From contig DATKWZ010000009.1 of assembly GCA_035529315.1 (NCBI GenBank), forward strand, positions 1 through 64,000: a DNA stretch of 64,000 nucleotides, written 5' to 3'. Shown in pieces: positions 1-8,682 of the stretch; position 1 is the stretch's first letter, and every line of letters begins with the position of its first letter. Both the position numbers and the translations under genes were made by a program. Source of the stretch: Anaerolineae bacterium. Lineage in GTDB: Bacteria > Desulfobacterota > Desulfobacteria > Desulfobacterales > ETH-SRB1. The notes beneath the pieces were generated by a model. It did not search any database, was not told where the DNA came from, and saw only the letters and a program-made list of their open reading frames with translations.

Positions 1-517
1 TCTCGAAATCCAGATGGAATCTTGCGATCTTATCGGCAAAGTAAGCAGTCTGATCCGCAGAATATTCCAGCAGAATCGTCTCCATCATGCCCTCCACCTG
101 TTCCGGCGCCGGAGCTATATGTGTTCCCACGCGAACATATTCACCCGCCGTGCGGAACCGCCCCGCAATGGCGTCATTGATGTTTCCCATGAGCATCGTG
201 TGCAGGAGCAGGATCATGTCTATGGAAAGCTCCGCTTCGCCGGCCTTACCTCTGGTGTATTCCATCACCCGCGCGAGATTTTTTGCTTCAAAAACCTCCC
301 GGACCGAGACATTACGGGAGACCTCAAGTTCAAGCAGAATACGCTCGGTCTCTTTGAGCGTCAGGGTCGAATTCTCGATAGCATTTGAATTGAAAACGCT
401 TTCCGAAAGCTCAGATTCATCAATGATCGCAAGCAAAGACTCCCTTCCCTTCCGAAGCTGATCGTATCGGGTTTTGAGAATCTTAATTTTGTCTTTTATA
501 GCATTGTTTGTCGCCAT
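1..517 (-). CDS. Fic family protein, 5' part (runs off left edge)
   Basis: The reading frame starts at the ATG at 517-515 and stays open to the left edge, giving about 172 residues with no stop. Seen: the N-terminal helix motif S44-N-A-I-E48-N49, which fits the Fic inhibitory motif (S/T)xxxE(G/N), and a last visible stretch KIARFHLDFE, which in Fic/DOC proteins directly precedes the catalytic HPFxxGNGR loop. That loop lies outside the window. Known: Fic enzymes transfer AMP (or another nucleotide part) to hydroxyl side chains of target proteins, and the N-terminal Glu blocks productive ATP binding, so this would be a self-inhibited class II-type enzyme. No Shine-Dalgarno is seen before the start; seven C residues stand there instead. 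The target is unknown. The family call is firm, but activity cannot be judged without the missing half. Confidence 0.85.
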   Translation of the reverse strand, partial: MATNNAIKDKIKILKTRYDQLRKGRESLLAIIDESELSESVFNSNAIENSTLTLKETERILLELEVSRNVSVREVFEAKNLARVMEYTRGKAGEAELSIDMILLLHTMLMGNINDAIAGRFRTAGEYVRVGTHIAPAPEQVEGMMETILLEYSADQTAYFADKIARFHLDFE

Positions 518-524
518 GGGGGGG

Positions 525-553
525 AGCATACACAATTAACGGCTATTTGTCAA
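525..553 (-). promoter_or_regulatory. Sigma-70-type promoter of the Fic gene, predicting a leaderless mRNA
   Basis: Read on the minus strand, TTGACA (553-548) and TATGCT (530-525) are separated by exactly 17 bases. The ATG of the Fic gene starts only 8 bases after the -10 box, so transcription would begin at or within about 2 bases of the start codon. This matches the absence of any ribosome binding site. Confidence 0.6.
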
Positions 554-593
554 GTATACGTTAATTTGACGGCAAAATGATGCAAATTAACGG
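533..593. promoter_or_regulatory. Probable operator repeats around the Fic promoter
   Basis: CGTTAATTTG (559-568) and CAAATTAACG (583-592) form a perfect 10-bp inverted repeat with a 14-base spacer just upstream of the -35 box. A third copy, CAATTAACGG (533-542), lies inside the -35/-10 spacer. Three copies of one motif on and next to a promoter suggest binding by a dimeric regulator. Which protein binds is unknown. Confidence 0.5.
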
Positions 594-612
594 TTTTTAG
601 GCCCGGCCAAAT

Positions 613-699
613 GCCGAAGTGGTGGAATATGGTAGACACGCTATCTTGAGGGGGTAGTGGCTTACGGCCGTGCCGGTTCAAGTCCGGCCTTCGGCACCA
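613..699 (+). tRNA. tRNA-Leu (anticodon GAG)
   Basis: The acceptor arms GCCGAAG and CTTCGGC pair, followed by discriminator A and an encoded CCA (697-699). The anticodon stem CTATC/GGTAG encloses the loop TTGAGGG, so the anticodon is GAG. The long variable arm typical of class II tRNAs is present, as is the T-loop GGTTCAAGTCC. Length is 87 nt. Confidence 0.95.
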
Positions 700-756
700 C
701 GTTTGTAACCAGCCTTTTTTATCCATCTTTTGAGATCGTTGAAAAACGCTTCTCAA

Positions 757-868
757 GTCATTGCGAGCAGCGAAGCGACGTGGCAATCTATTCGTAATTA
801 CAGGTAATTCGAGATTGCTTCACTGCGTTCTTGTATGCGTGTGGTCACGCATAGGCAGGCGCAATGAC
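757..868. repeat. Interspersed inverted-repeat element, GTCATTGCG type
   Basis: GTCATTGCG (757-765) and CGCAATGAC (860-868) are exact inverted ends of a gene-free element with internal complementary pieces (GGCAATCT and AGATTGCTTC). Flanking GTTGAAAAACGC and GGATTTTTCAAAGC extend the symmetry imperfectly. Related core sequence recurs at about 24691-24722. It looks like a non-coding, MITE- or REP-like element. Confidence 0.6.
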
Positions 869-1008
869 AGCATGCGGATTTTTCAAAGCCCTTCTTTTTT
901 GAACAGCTCTTATGCAGTCTTATTTATTCAGTAATTTCATGTCCACTATTTATTTTATTTGGTGCACTTGCAACTTGAATTCACCATAGCTAAAATTTTT
1001 ATGGATAT

Positions 1009-1295
1009 TGGGGACGCCCTTTAGTTTTGCAGTTTACAAATTATCATTTGGCTTTCGGGACATCCCTTTACATTTAAAGTTTTGAAATGATGGTTACGGG
1101 TTGCGGCAAGAAATCTACTATGTTATTGGGTGGTAAGAGACCCTTGTATTAGTATGGCTCAAATAGCAAGGCGATTGAATCTCTATTGGCCGGGGTGAGT
1201 CAGTTGGTAAAGCGAGGGGAGACAATAGTACAATAAAAGGGCTACAATCTCATCGATCCTTAAGCCCAAATGTGGAAATATAAAGGGCGTCCCCA
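1009..1295 (+). mobile_element. Decayed IS200-like/RAYT transposon remnant
   Basis: TGGGGACGCCCTTTA (1009-1023) and TAAAGGGCGTCCCCA (1281-1295) are perfect 15-bp inverted repeats. Between them, on the plus strand, is a broken reading frame. MAQIARRLNLYWPG starts at 1153 and, after a frame change, continues as GVSQLVKRGETIVQ, then a stop, then KGYNLIDP. This resembles the C-terminal helix-turn-helix tail of REP-associated tyrosine transposases. The frameshift and stop make it non-functional. The N-terminal catalytic part (HUH and Tyr) is not found. Confidence 0.5.
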
Positions 1296-1313
1296 AACTC
1301 TTTCTTCATCTAC

Positions 1314-1496
1314 CTATTTTCTACATTCTTCTTCGTCAAACAGGCCCCTCTTCTTTCCCAATTCCCTTTTTACGTGTTCCAAGGAAATTCCCTTCTTGTT
1401 ACCGGTCTCGATCTCCTTCAGCCTTTCATCAAGCACAGATACTATGGGATCCTTTTTTCTGTCGCATACCAATACCAAGGTTTCTTCTCGGACAGC
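1314..1496 (-). pseudogene. Short antitoxin-like remnant
   Basis: A 60-codon open frame on the minus strand lacks a convincing start (a stop lies directly upstream). It reads ...VSVLDERLKEIETGNKKG then ISLEHVKRELGKK. The pattern LDxRLxE...GxSxExVKxxL resembles the small 'addiction module component' proteins that act as type II antitoxins. No partner toxin is adjacent. It is probably a leftover of a toxin-antitoxin pair; the family match is weak. Confidence 0.3.
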
Positions 1497-1505
1497 CTAT
1501 CCCTC

Positions 1506-2987
1506 TTAGTCAAATAATGATACAGCCTTGCGCAAGCGCTCTACAACTCGCTTCTGCCCAATAGCAATAAGGATATCAAAAAGACCTGGCCCAACTGCCT
1601 GCCCTGTAACCGCCGCACGCATTCCATTTATCAAAACTCCCGCCTTTATGCCGAATTCTTCAGCCATATACCGTATCACATTCTCGGTTTCTTCAATAGA
1701 AAATGACTCTATAGCATCAATGCGGTCTGCCAAAATCGAAAACCAGTTTTTCAGGCCATCATGCTTTAAAATGTTTTTTTTCAGAGCTTTTTCTTCCATT
1801 TGATACTCATCGGAAAAATATGCTTTGCCAAGTGTGGCAAACTCTGTGGTAACATGATACCTGCTTCGAATAAGATCTATTGTAGCAAGGTACCAGTCAC
1901 GTTTTACTGATTCAAACTCAGGATTCCAAATTCCAGCCTTTTCCAGTTCTGCCTTAACATAAGGCTCAATTTCTTCAACAGGAAGATTCCGAATGTAATG
2001 TGTGTTTATGCTCAAAGCTTTTGGATCTGTAAAAAACTTTGGATCATTTTTATTAACATTAAAAATAGAATTAGCTCTGTTTATTCCCTCTAATGAAAAT
2101 GCTTCAACAAGTTCCTTTTTTGTAAAGATATCTCTGGAATCGGGTGTTGACCATCCAAGACGGACCAGAAAGTTTACTAAAGCCCAGGGCAAAAAGCCAT
2201 GCTCCCTGTAAAAATGTACTGCGACCAATTCTCCGTGAGTTCGTTTTGAAATCTTGGCCTTTTGGGGATCAAGCGTTAAAGACATATGGGCAAATTCTGG
2301 AACAGATGCTCCAAGAGCTTTGTACAGCAATATCTGCTTTGGAGTATTTCCCAAGCCATCCTGACCGCGTATAACATGTGTTATCCTATCCCTTATGTCA
2401 TCTACAGTATTGGAAAGAATATAAAGAGGCTTCCCATTAGATCGGACTATTACAAAATCATCTATATCTTCATACTTGTTTTCAATAAAACCATACACTA
2501 TGTCTTTAAAACATACAGAACCTTCAACATGGGGTACTTTCAGACGAATTGTGCATGGAATTCCGTCCGCCTCTTTTGCAGAAACCTCTTCTGATGTTAA
2601 ATTCCGGCATGTGCCATCGTAGTGTAATGAGCCTTTTTTCTTAAGAGATTCTTCACGCTTTCTATCAAGCGTCTCTTTAGTGCAAAAACATTTATATGCA
2701 TGTCCTGATTCCAAGAGTTTTTGTGCGGCAAACTGATGTTCTTTAATGAATTGAGACTGAAAATATGGTCCTTCATCCCAGGTAATCCCAAGCCATTTCA
2801 AGCTTTCAATAATTCCCTTAATAGATTCTTCTGTAGACCTCTCCGCATCGGTATCCTCTATTCTCAAAATCAGCTTACCGCCTGTTTTTTTGGCAAAAAG
2901 CCAGTTGAATATAGCTGTTCTGGCACCGCCGATATGTAAATATCCGGTCGGACTGGGTGGAAAGCGAACTATTACTTCCTGAGTCAT
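1506..2987 (-). CDS. gltX: Glutamate--tRNA ligase (GluRS)
   Basis: This 493-residue class I aminoacyl-tRNA synthetase charges tRNA-Glu in the cytoplasm. Seen: the HIGH-type signature PSPTGYLHIGGARTA at residues 11-25, the KMSKS-type motif KISKR near residue 245, and a CFC...Y..C cluster near residues 100-128 that in many GluRS enzymes binds zinc. Length is normal for the bacterial enzyme. Because glnS is also present at 9133-10848, this GluRS need not misacylate tRNA-Gln, but discrimination cannot be read from the sequence. The start ATG lies 22 bp from the IS4 element at 3009, so the native promoter has probably been replaced or lost. Confidence 0.97.
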   Translation of the reverse strand: MTQEVIVRFPPSPTGYLHIGGARTAIFNWLFAKKTGGKLILRIEDTDAERSTEESIKGIIESLKWLGITWDEGPYFQSQFIKEHQFAAQKLLESGHAYKCFCTKETLDRKREESLKKKGSLHYDGTCRNLTSEEVSAKEADGIPCTIRLKVPHVEGSVCFKDIVYGFIENKYEDIDDFVIVRSNGKPLYILSNTVDDIRDRITHVIRGQDGLGNTPKQILLYKALGASVPEFAHMSLTLDPQKAKISKRTHGELVAVHFYREHGFLPWALVNFLVRLGWSTPDSRDIFTKKELVEAFSLEGINRANSIFNVNKNDPKFFTDPKALSINTHYIRNLPVEEIEPYVKAELEKAGIWNPEFESVKRDWYLATIDLIRSRYHVTTEFATLGKAYFSDEYQMEEKALKKNILKHDGLKNWFSILADRIDAIESFSIEETENVIRYMAEEFGIKAGVLINGMRAAVTGQAVGPGLFDILIAIGQKRVVERLRKAVSLFD

Positions 2988-3008
2988 TTGCGATCACCTT
3001 TATATAAA

Positions 3009-4327
3009 TAGTGTCCGGTTAACATTCAAATAATTTCAATTGGATATGTCCGATAGTAATTTGGTTTTTGTAATCACTTTGCGCCAGCACCTTATAAATA
3101 GGCTTTTTCTCAAAAAGAGATATACTTAAAATCTGCAAAACAGTGTAGAGAGTCAAATCAATTTTCAGCCGTTTTTTCATTATGACAACCAGAACATACG
3201 TTGATATTGCGATCCATATTTGAGTTTTAACAGCATTTTCCGATGTGCCAAAGAATTTTTTGATTCTCAAATGCTGTTTGATCCATTTGAAAAATATTTC
3301 CACTCGCCACCGGTAACGATACAACTCGGCAATCGTTAACGCCGGAAGCGTGAATTGGTAAGGAAAATGAATGTTCTTTCTTGTTCAGCATCGAAATATT
3401 TTATGCGACGTAGCTTGGCCGAATAATCTTTTTTTGCATAAAACCCCATTGGTAAAACTATTTGATCATATCTAACTTCAGTGGTTTTATCAACTTTTTG
3501 TGAATATAAACGGCAAAGCCCTGTATTGGTTTTAGAACGAGTCATAAATACGGCCAAGTACTGGTGTATTTGGTAAAGCCGCTGAAAATCCAAATAGGCA
3601 CGATCCACGATATAGATTGCGCCCGGTTCCGGAATAAGATGATCGAGCACATTAACATCGTGAACTTTACCATCAGTAATTCAAATAAAAGTCGGGATAT
3701 CGCCGCGCAAATCCAGTAGCGTATGTAATTTTACGGCTGCCTTGGTTTTGCGAAATCGAGCCCATGGAAAAACCGAAAGGCATAGATCAATTGTCGATAA
3801 ATCAAGAGCATATACGGTCTCTTTCAATTCAAGGCCAAAATCATCTTCGACATACAGACTACGAGCTTCATGAATCAAAATTTGGGCAAAGTCGCTGTAT
3901 ATCTGCCAATCTCGAATTTCGTTGGCATCAGCCAAAGTGTTACGAGAGACCTTACCCCTTATACCAATATGGTAAAGTTTCTCCTGCATGGCCCGTAGAC
4001 AGCGCTCGATATCACGTAAGCTTTCACGGTATGCCAGTTGAGCAGCCATAAATAAAAATTGATTGTAGCATGTAAAAGAATGTATACAGTGATTATCACT
4101 ATAACGATTGACACATTGACTAAATTTTTTCTTTGGTAGAAAATCGATTGCCTGAGAGAAAATAGTTTGACCCTGGTTCATAGTGAGGCTCCTTTCGCAT
4201 GTTTTTCTGCAAAAGAACCATAAAACCAGGTTTATGGCAAATTCAAATCGATCCCTTTGGATTTCGTCAATATTTAATATATATTAATATAGTTAACCCA
4301 TGTTTCAAAAATCTTAACCGGACACTA
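3009..4327. mobile_element. IS4-family insertion sequence, inactive
   Basis: The element is bounded by perfect 14-bp inverted repeats TAGTGTCCGGTTAA (3009-3022) and TTAACCGGACACTA (4314-4327) and is about 1.3 kb long. It carries one leftward transposase frame that is broken twice. No clear target-site duplication is seen. It sits directly upstream of gltX. The intact ends could still be moved by a relative acting in trans. Confidence 0.85.
3019..4181 (-). pseudogene. IS4-family DDE transposase, nonsense and frameshift
   Basis: Three consecutive pieces form one transposase. The N-terminal piece (4181-3681) has a DUF4372-like region, SFTCYNQFLFMAAQLAYRES, then ALDLSTIDLCLS. The middle piece (3680-3336) has DHLIPEPGAIYIVDRAYLDF, and the C-terminal piece has YRYRWRVEIFFKWIK. 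That last motif fits the IS4 signature Y-(2)-R-(3)-E-(6)-K exactly. A TGA at 3683-3681 falls between PTFI and ITDGKVHDVN, which otherwise join in frame. The second break, near 3350, is a frameshift: LTNSRFRR then stop in one frame, FTLPALTIAELYRYRW in the next. The protein is therefore dead unless both breaks are bypassed. Confidence 0.9.
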
Positions 4328-4469
4328 CTGGTGTCGATTAAATCTTGAGCGAGGAAGAAAAGGGGTCTACGCTTGACCCTGAAGCAAAATGGGTGACCTT
4401 TTTTTTCATGGATGTCCCCGGAACTATGTATTTAAAAAAACTGCATTTAAAATAAAAATGGTGTTTGTA

Positions 4470-5300
4470 ATGACTGAAAATGTAAACTGGTTTCCAAAAC
4501 ATATGAAAGATTCTGAGGATCTTTTAAAAAAGAACTTGAAAGCAGTAAATATTGTTTTCGAGGTTTTGGATGCAAGGGCTCCCTTATCCAGTAAAGATAT
4601 GAATATTGATAGAATAATCGGGCAAAAAGCAAAAATTGTAATTTTGAATAAATGCGACCTTAGCAGTAATTATGGCAACAAAAAGTGGGTTTCCTTTTTT
4701 AACAAAGGGGATACCGAGGTTGCGTTGGTAAGTGCTGTTAAAGGTGATGGTTTAAAAAATATTACAAATTTAGCCCGTAAGGTAATTAATAAGGCTGGAA
4801 TTAAAAATAAAATCATAAGAGCCCTGGTGGTAGGTATACCCAATGTGGGTAAATCCACTTTGATAAATTGCATGGCCGGGAAAAAAAAGGCCAGGGCCGC
4901 CAATAAGCCTGGAGTTACACGGGCTAAACAGTGGATAGAGGCAAAATCACAATTTGAACTTCTGGATACTCCTGGAATTTTGCGCCCCAGAAAAGATAAA
5001 GAAACTTTTACAAATCTCGCCTTTATCGGAACCATAAATGATGATGTTCTGGATGTGACGACGCTTGCATCTAATCTTATAGAAAAACTGGTTGAAATTG
5101 CCCCGGAAGAATTATGTGCCAGATTCAAAATTGATATTAAAGATAAAACGCCCCTTGAAATTCTGGAAAATATTGCAGCCAAAAGGGGCTGCCTTTTGAA
5201 AGCTGGTATTGTCGATTACCTGCGAGTGTCCAGTATTGTTTTGGGTGAATTCAGGAAAGGGAAACTGGGTAAAATTACTTTAGAATATCCCGATTGTTAA
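4470..5300 (+). CDS. rbgA: RbgA/YlqF-type ribosome biogenesis GTPase
   Basis: This 276-residue protein is a circularly permuted GTPase. The order is the DAR motif (VLDARAPLSS), G4 NKCD, then G1 GIPNVGKST and G3 DTPG, with a C-terminal helical domain. Family members help late assembly of the 50S ribosomal subunit. An upstream ATG at 4389 gives 27 extra residues that do not look like the family; the ATG at 4470, followed by NWFPKHM as in YlqF, is preferred although its ribosome binding site is weak. The gene lies downstream of the IS4 element and upstream of another ribosome-linked GTPase, hflX, on the same strand with 162 bp between. Confidence 0.9.
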   Translation: MTENVNWFPKHMKDSEDLLKKNLKAVNIVFEVLDARAPLSSKDMNIDRIIGQKAKIVILNKCDLSSNYGNKKWVSFFNKGDTEVALVSAVKGDGLKNITNLARKVINKAGIKNKIIRALVVGIPNVGKSTLINCMAGKKKARAANKPGVTRAKQWIEAKSQFELLDTPGILRPRKDKETFTNLAFIGTINDDVLDVTTLASNLIEKLVEIAPEELCARFKIDIKDKTPLEILENIAAKRGCLLKAGIVDYLRVSSIVLGEFRKGKLGKITLEYPDC

Positions 5301-5462
5301 TGGAAACGAAGAAACCTATGACCTTGCAACGGGGATCGGTTAAGCTCACCTGCAGCTATGGGGAGCAAACCAGGATAGATTTGAAAAGATGAGATGACGA
5401 TAGATCCCCATAAAAATATAAAAACAACATTTTAAATTGAATACGGATGGTCAAACCAAAAG

Positions 5463-6860
5463 ATGATCGAACAATCAAATGATAACAAAGGAAAGAAAAC
5501 GGCGGTCTTGTTTTCAGTTCAAACTCATGGCGTTTCCGATGAGGAGAACGATTCGTCTCTTCTCGAACTCAGGCGCCTGGTTAAAACCATGGGCCTCAAG
5601 GTCGTCGCAACGCTAACGCAACGCCGCCCAAAACCTGATATGGGGACCTTATTGGGCGCTGGAAAATTAAAAGAACTTGCCGGCTATACCGGCGGCTCTG
5701 GAATTGTTGAAGGATTTAGCCGGAAATCAGAAGATGAAACCTGCGACGACATTGACGAAGATTATCCAGTCGGCAGTCTCGCCGGCTCAGATGAAGAGAG
5801 TTCAAGCGATGACCCAATGGCAAAAAACAGCGTGCAAGCCAATGTTGTCGTCTATGATGGTGAAATTTCCACTAAGCAATTGAAAAACCTTGAACAAGCG
5901 ACCGGCGTAGAAGTTTTGGACCGAACCGGTGTGATCCTCGAAATATTCAGCCGTCATGCCAAAAGCAGGGAAGCCCTTATTCAGGTTGAGATCGCCAAAC
6001 TGGCTTATTTGGCGCCAAGGATAAGAGCATCTCGTATTGGAGGTGATCGCCAAGGCGGCAGTCTTGGATCTAAAGGAGCAGGAGAGACTTCTCACGAGCT
6101 CGACAAACGTCGCATTCGAGACCGCATATCCGAGTTAAAGACACGCCTTGTTGGCATTCGCGACGAGCAAATTAGACGGCGCAGCCGCAGGAAAGAAAAT
6201 TTCCAGGTCTCTCTGGTTGGTTATACCAATGCCGGCAAGTCGTCGCTAATGCAAAAGCTGACCGGCAGCGATGTATTGGTACAGGATAAATTATTTGCAA
6301 CCCTTGATACCCGTGTAAAAGCTATGCAGCCAGAGGCTTTTCCGCCTGTACTCGTCTCCGACACCGTTGGATTTATCAAGAAATTACCTCACGATTTAGT
6401 TGCATCTTTCCAATCTACTCTTGATGAGGCGCTTGCCGCTTCGTTACTTTTGTTTACGGTCGATGTCTCCGATCCGGCTTTTCGATCTCAATTGGTTGTG
6501 ACGCAATCGGTCCTGAAAGAGATCGGTGGTGAAAAAATTCCAAGCCGGCTAATCCTGAACAAAATTGACAAACTCACAACCGGGGAGCTGGAAGAGCTAC
6601 ACCGTGAATTTCCCGATGGAATCTTCATCTCTGCGCATAACCCCGAGGATGTCGCATTTCTACGAAAGAAAATTCTTCAGTATTTCGAATCAAATATGAT
6701 CGAAACTACGATGGTGATCCCGTACGACAAAGGACACCTTTTAGGACAGTTAAGAACCAAAGCCGGCATCATAAATGAATCCTACGATGAAACAGGAACG
6801 GAAGTAACATTCAAGACTTTCCCGGAAACATTAACCTGGTTACAAAAAAAGATGGATTAA
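5463..6860 (+). CDS. hflX: GTPase HflX with an acidic insertion
   Basis: This 465-residue HflX protein rescues and splits stalled ribosomes in better-studied bacteria. Seen: an N-terminal HflX domain (GTLLGAGKLKEL at 61-72, VVVYDGEIS at 128-136), a GGxxxxxxxGxGE-type linker (GGSLGSKGAGET), then the G domain with G1 GYTNAGKSS, DTVGFI and NKID. Residues about 74-124 are an unusual insert between the GKLKEL strand and the VVYD strand, rich in Asp, Glu and Ser (DETCDDIDEDYP, GSDEESSSDDP). Most HflX proteins have only a short loop there. The ribosome binding site is weak. The family call is secure; the function of the insert is unknown. Confidence 0.93.
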   Translation: MIEQSNDNKGKKTAVLFSVQTHGVSDEENDSSLLELRRLVKTMGLKVVATLTQRRPKPDMGTLLGAGKLKELAGYTGGSGIVEGFSRKSEDETCDDIDEDYPVGSLAGSDEESSSDDPMAKNSVQANVVVYDGEISTKQLKNLEQATGVEVLDRTGVILEIFSRHAKSREALIQVEIAKLAYLAPRIRASRIGGDRQGGSLGSKGAGETSHELDKRRIRDRISELKTRLVGIRDEQIRRRSRRKENFQVSLVGYTNAGKSSLMQKLTGSDVLVQDKLFATLDTRVKAMQPEAFPPVLVSDTVGFIKKLPHDLVASFQSTLDEALAASLLLFTVDVSDPAFRSQLVVTQSVLKEIGGEKIPSRLILNKIDKLTTGELEELHREFPDGIFISAHNPEDVAFLRKKILQYFESNMIETTMVIPYDKGHLLGQLRTKAGIINESYDETGTEVTFKTFPETLTWLQKKMD

Positions 6861-6999
6861 ACAGATGGGAACTTGCTTTTTTCGGCGCAATCCATGGTAG
6901 AGATCCGTCGTCGAACGCAGCCTTAGGGAAGTAATGGAGAAATTATTGAATATGAAGCGGTATTTTATCGAACCTCGCCTTATTCAGTGAGGAATTATA

Positions 7000-7110
7000 G
7001 TGAAGAAAGTCTTTAAGGAAATACGGAAACTCGCTGAATTTGACAAAGATTTCAAGAACCTGGCGAAAAGGTTTAAACGCGCTCGCTATTGCGATTCAAT
7101 TAAAGTTTAA
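7000..7110 (+). pseudogene. RelE/ParE-type toxin fragment
   Basis: A 36-codon GTG-started frame with GAGGA upstream encodes KKVFKEIRKLAEF, then DKDFKNLAKRFKRAR. The pattern EFDKDFKxLxKRFK is the usual beginning of RelE-superfamily mRNA interferases, which run to about 90-120 residues. It ends abruptly after CGCTCGCTATTGCG, a string also present in a repeat at about 42605. No antitoxin gene is seen beside it. Probably a toxin gene cut short by a repeat insertion or deletion. Confidence 0.45.
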
Positions 7111-7119
7111 GATAACCAT

Positions 7120-8667
7120 ATGAATTCTAATCCCAACGAAAAAAACAGATTCAAGGAATCACTTCTAAACAAAAACGTGTTTGCCATAACGTGCGAACTG
7201 GTCCCGGGCAGAGGGTCCAGAGGCAGAGTCCAGGACAATCTCCTTGCTTTTGCTGAAAAGGCCGCCTTGGGAGGAAAAATCCAGGCCTTGAGCATTACGG
7301 AAAATGCAGGCGGGCATCCTGCCCTTAGCCCTGGGGTATTGGGGAAAGAGATCTTAAAGCTCGGAATCGATCCTCTTGTGCACTTGACGTGTAAGGATAG
7401 AAATCGAAATCAGATGGAAAGCCGTTTGTTTGCGCAAGGCAGAGAGAAAATGCACAATCTTCTTGTCATGGGCGGGGACTATCCTCGTTACGGTTTTAAA
7501 GGGTTTGCCAAACCGGTATTTGATCTGGACACGGTGCAGCTTATAGCAATGGTTGATGAGATGACCAGGGGATTTGAGGTGGAAAAGGATGCGCCCGGGG
7601 GTGGGACCAAACTCCCTCCTATCCCTTTTTTCAAGGGGTGTGTTATTTCTCCTTTTAAGAAGCTCGAAGCAGAATTAATGACCCAATATTTTAAGCTGCA
7701 CAAAAAGATTGCCGCCGGCGCCGATTTTGTCATTACCCAGGTAGGATTTGACGCGCGCAAGTTTGATGAGGCGCTCCGGTATATGCGACAAAACAGCATG
7801 GGCATCCCGATACTGGGAAATGTATATATACCGAGCACGACTGTGGCTTCAGTCATGCATCAGGGATCGGTTCCGGGCTGCGTAGTGACCGACAAACTGA
7901 TGTCCATGTATAAAGAGGAAGCCCGGCTTCCGGACAGAGGGAAAAAGAATCAATTAATTCGCGCCGCCAAGCTGCTTGCCATCCTTAAAGGTCTTGGGTT
8001 TGATGGTGTGCACATAGGAGGTTCCCAACTTACCTATGAAGATATAGACTTTGTACTGGAAAAGGGGGAAGAATTTTATCCCGACTGGCGGCAATGGGCA
8101 CGGGAGTTCTCTTTTCCGCAGGAAGGGGGTTTTTACTACTATGAACCGGATCGTAAAACAGGGCTGAACACGGATGCGCCGGTCAATCGACACCAAAGCG
8201 TCCCCCGAAGATCGGCAAGCTATCGTTTTAATAGATGGGTTCACAAAACAGTTTTTGACCAAAAGGGATGGTTATATCGTCCAACAAGAGCTGTTTGTCG
8301 TAAAATATCCGGAACATCTCTTGAAAAACTATTTACGCAGCTTGAATATATCATTAAATTTATCGGTTTTGAATGTCTGATGTGCGGAGACTGTACACTG
8401 TCTGAAACAGCCTTTTTATGCCCGCAATCGCAATGCGCAAAATATCTTCTTAATGGCCCCTGCGGCGGGAGTCGCAGTGGATGGTGCGAGGTCTATCCAG
8501 GGGTCAAACAGTGTATTTATGTTCAGGCTTATGAGCGCTTGAAATCGTTTGGTGAAGAAGGGAGCCTCAAGGAAAATATTGTCCCGCCAAGGGACTGGTC
8601 ATTAAACCGGAAGTCCTCCTGGATCAACCATTTTATGGGAAATCGAGGATCAATACAAACCCGTTGA
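7120..8667 (+). CDS. Methylenetetrahydrofolate reductase-like protein fused to a MetV-type C-terminal domain
   Basis: The 515-residue protein has two parts. The first ~300 residues are a MetF-like TIM barrel (FAITCELVPGRGSRG at the start, ITENAGGHPALSP, VHLTCKDRN, LLVMGGDYP, ITQVGFDARKF), which binds FAD and reduces methylene-THF to methyl-THF. The last ~130 residues match the MTHFR C-terminal/MetV domain: CLMCGDC, then CPQSQCAKYLLNGPCGG, then WCEV, a cysteine-rich module thought to hold metal or Fe-S. In acetogens MetF and MetV are separate proteins that receive electrons from ferredoxin or NADH; here they are one chain. This fits a reductive acetyl-CoA pathway together with the CooC-like gene at 15619. 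The start has little Shine-Dalgarno; ATG 7120 fits the family N-terminus. Confidence 0.85.
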   Translation: MNSNPNEKNRFKESLLNKNVFAITCELVPGRGSRGRVQDNLLAFAEKAALGGKIQALSITENAGGHPALSPGVLGKEILKLGIDPLVHLTCKDRNRNQMESRLFAQGREKMHNLLVMGGDYPRYGFKGFAKPVFDLDTVQLIAMVDEMTRGFEVEKDAPGGGTKLPPIPFFKGCVISPFKKLEAELMTQYFKLHKKIAAGADFVITQVGFDARKFDEALRYMRQNSMGIPILGNVYIPSTTVASVMHQGSVPGCVVTDKLMSMYKEEARLPDRGKKNQLIRAAKLLAILKGLGFDGVHIGGSQLTYEDIDFVLEKGEEFYPDWRQWAREFSFPQEGGFYYYEPDRKTGLNTDAPVNRHQSVPRRSASYRFNRWVHKTVFDQKGWLYRPTRAVCRKISGTSLEKLFTQLEYIIKFIGFECLMCGDCTLSETAFLCPQSQCAKYLLNGPCGGSRSGWCEVYPGVKQCIYVQAYERLKSFGEEGSLKENIVPPRDWSLNRKSSWINHFMGNRGSIQTR

Positions 8668-8682
8668 ATGATACCCACCAAA

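Noticed and set aside
14-461. Two rightward 124-codon frames at the left edge
   Set aside because: They are shadows of the Fic gene on the other strand, which has motifs in the right order.
550-786. Leftward 78-codon frame across the tRNA-Leu
   Set aside because: It is the reverse translation of a tRNA gene (PDLNRHGRKPL-type artefact).
3019-4181. Three separate small genes in the IS4 element
   Set aside because: They join into one transposase broken by a TGA and a frameshift.
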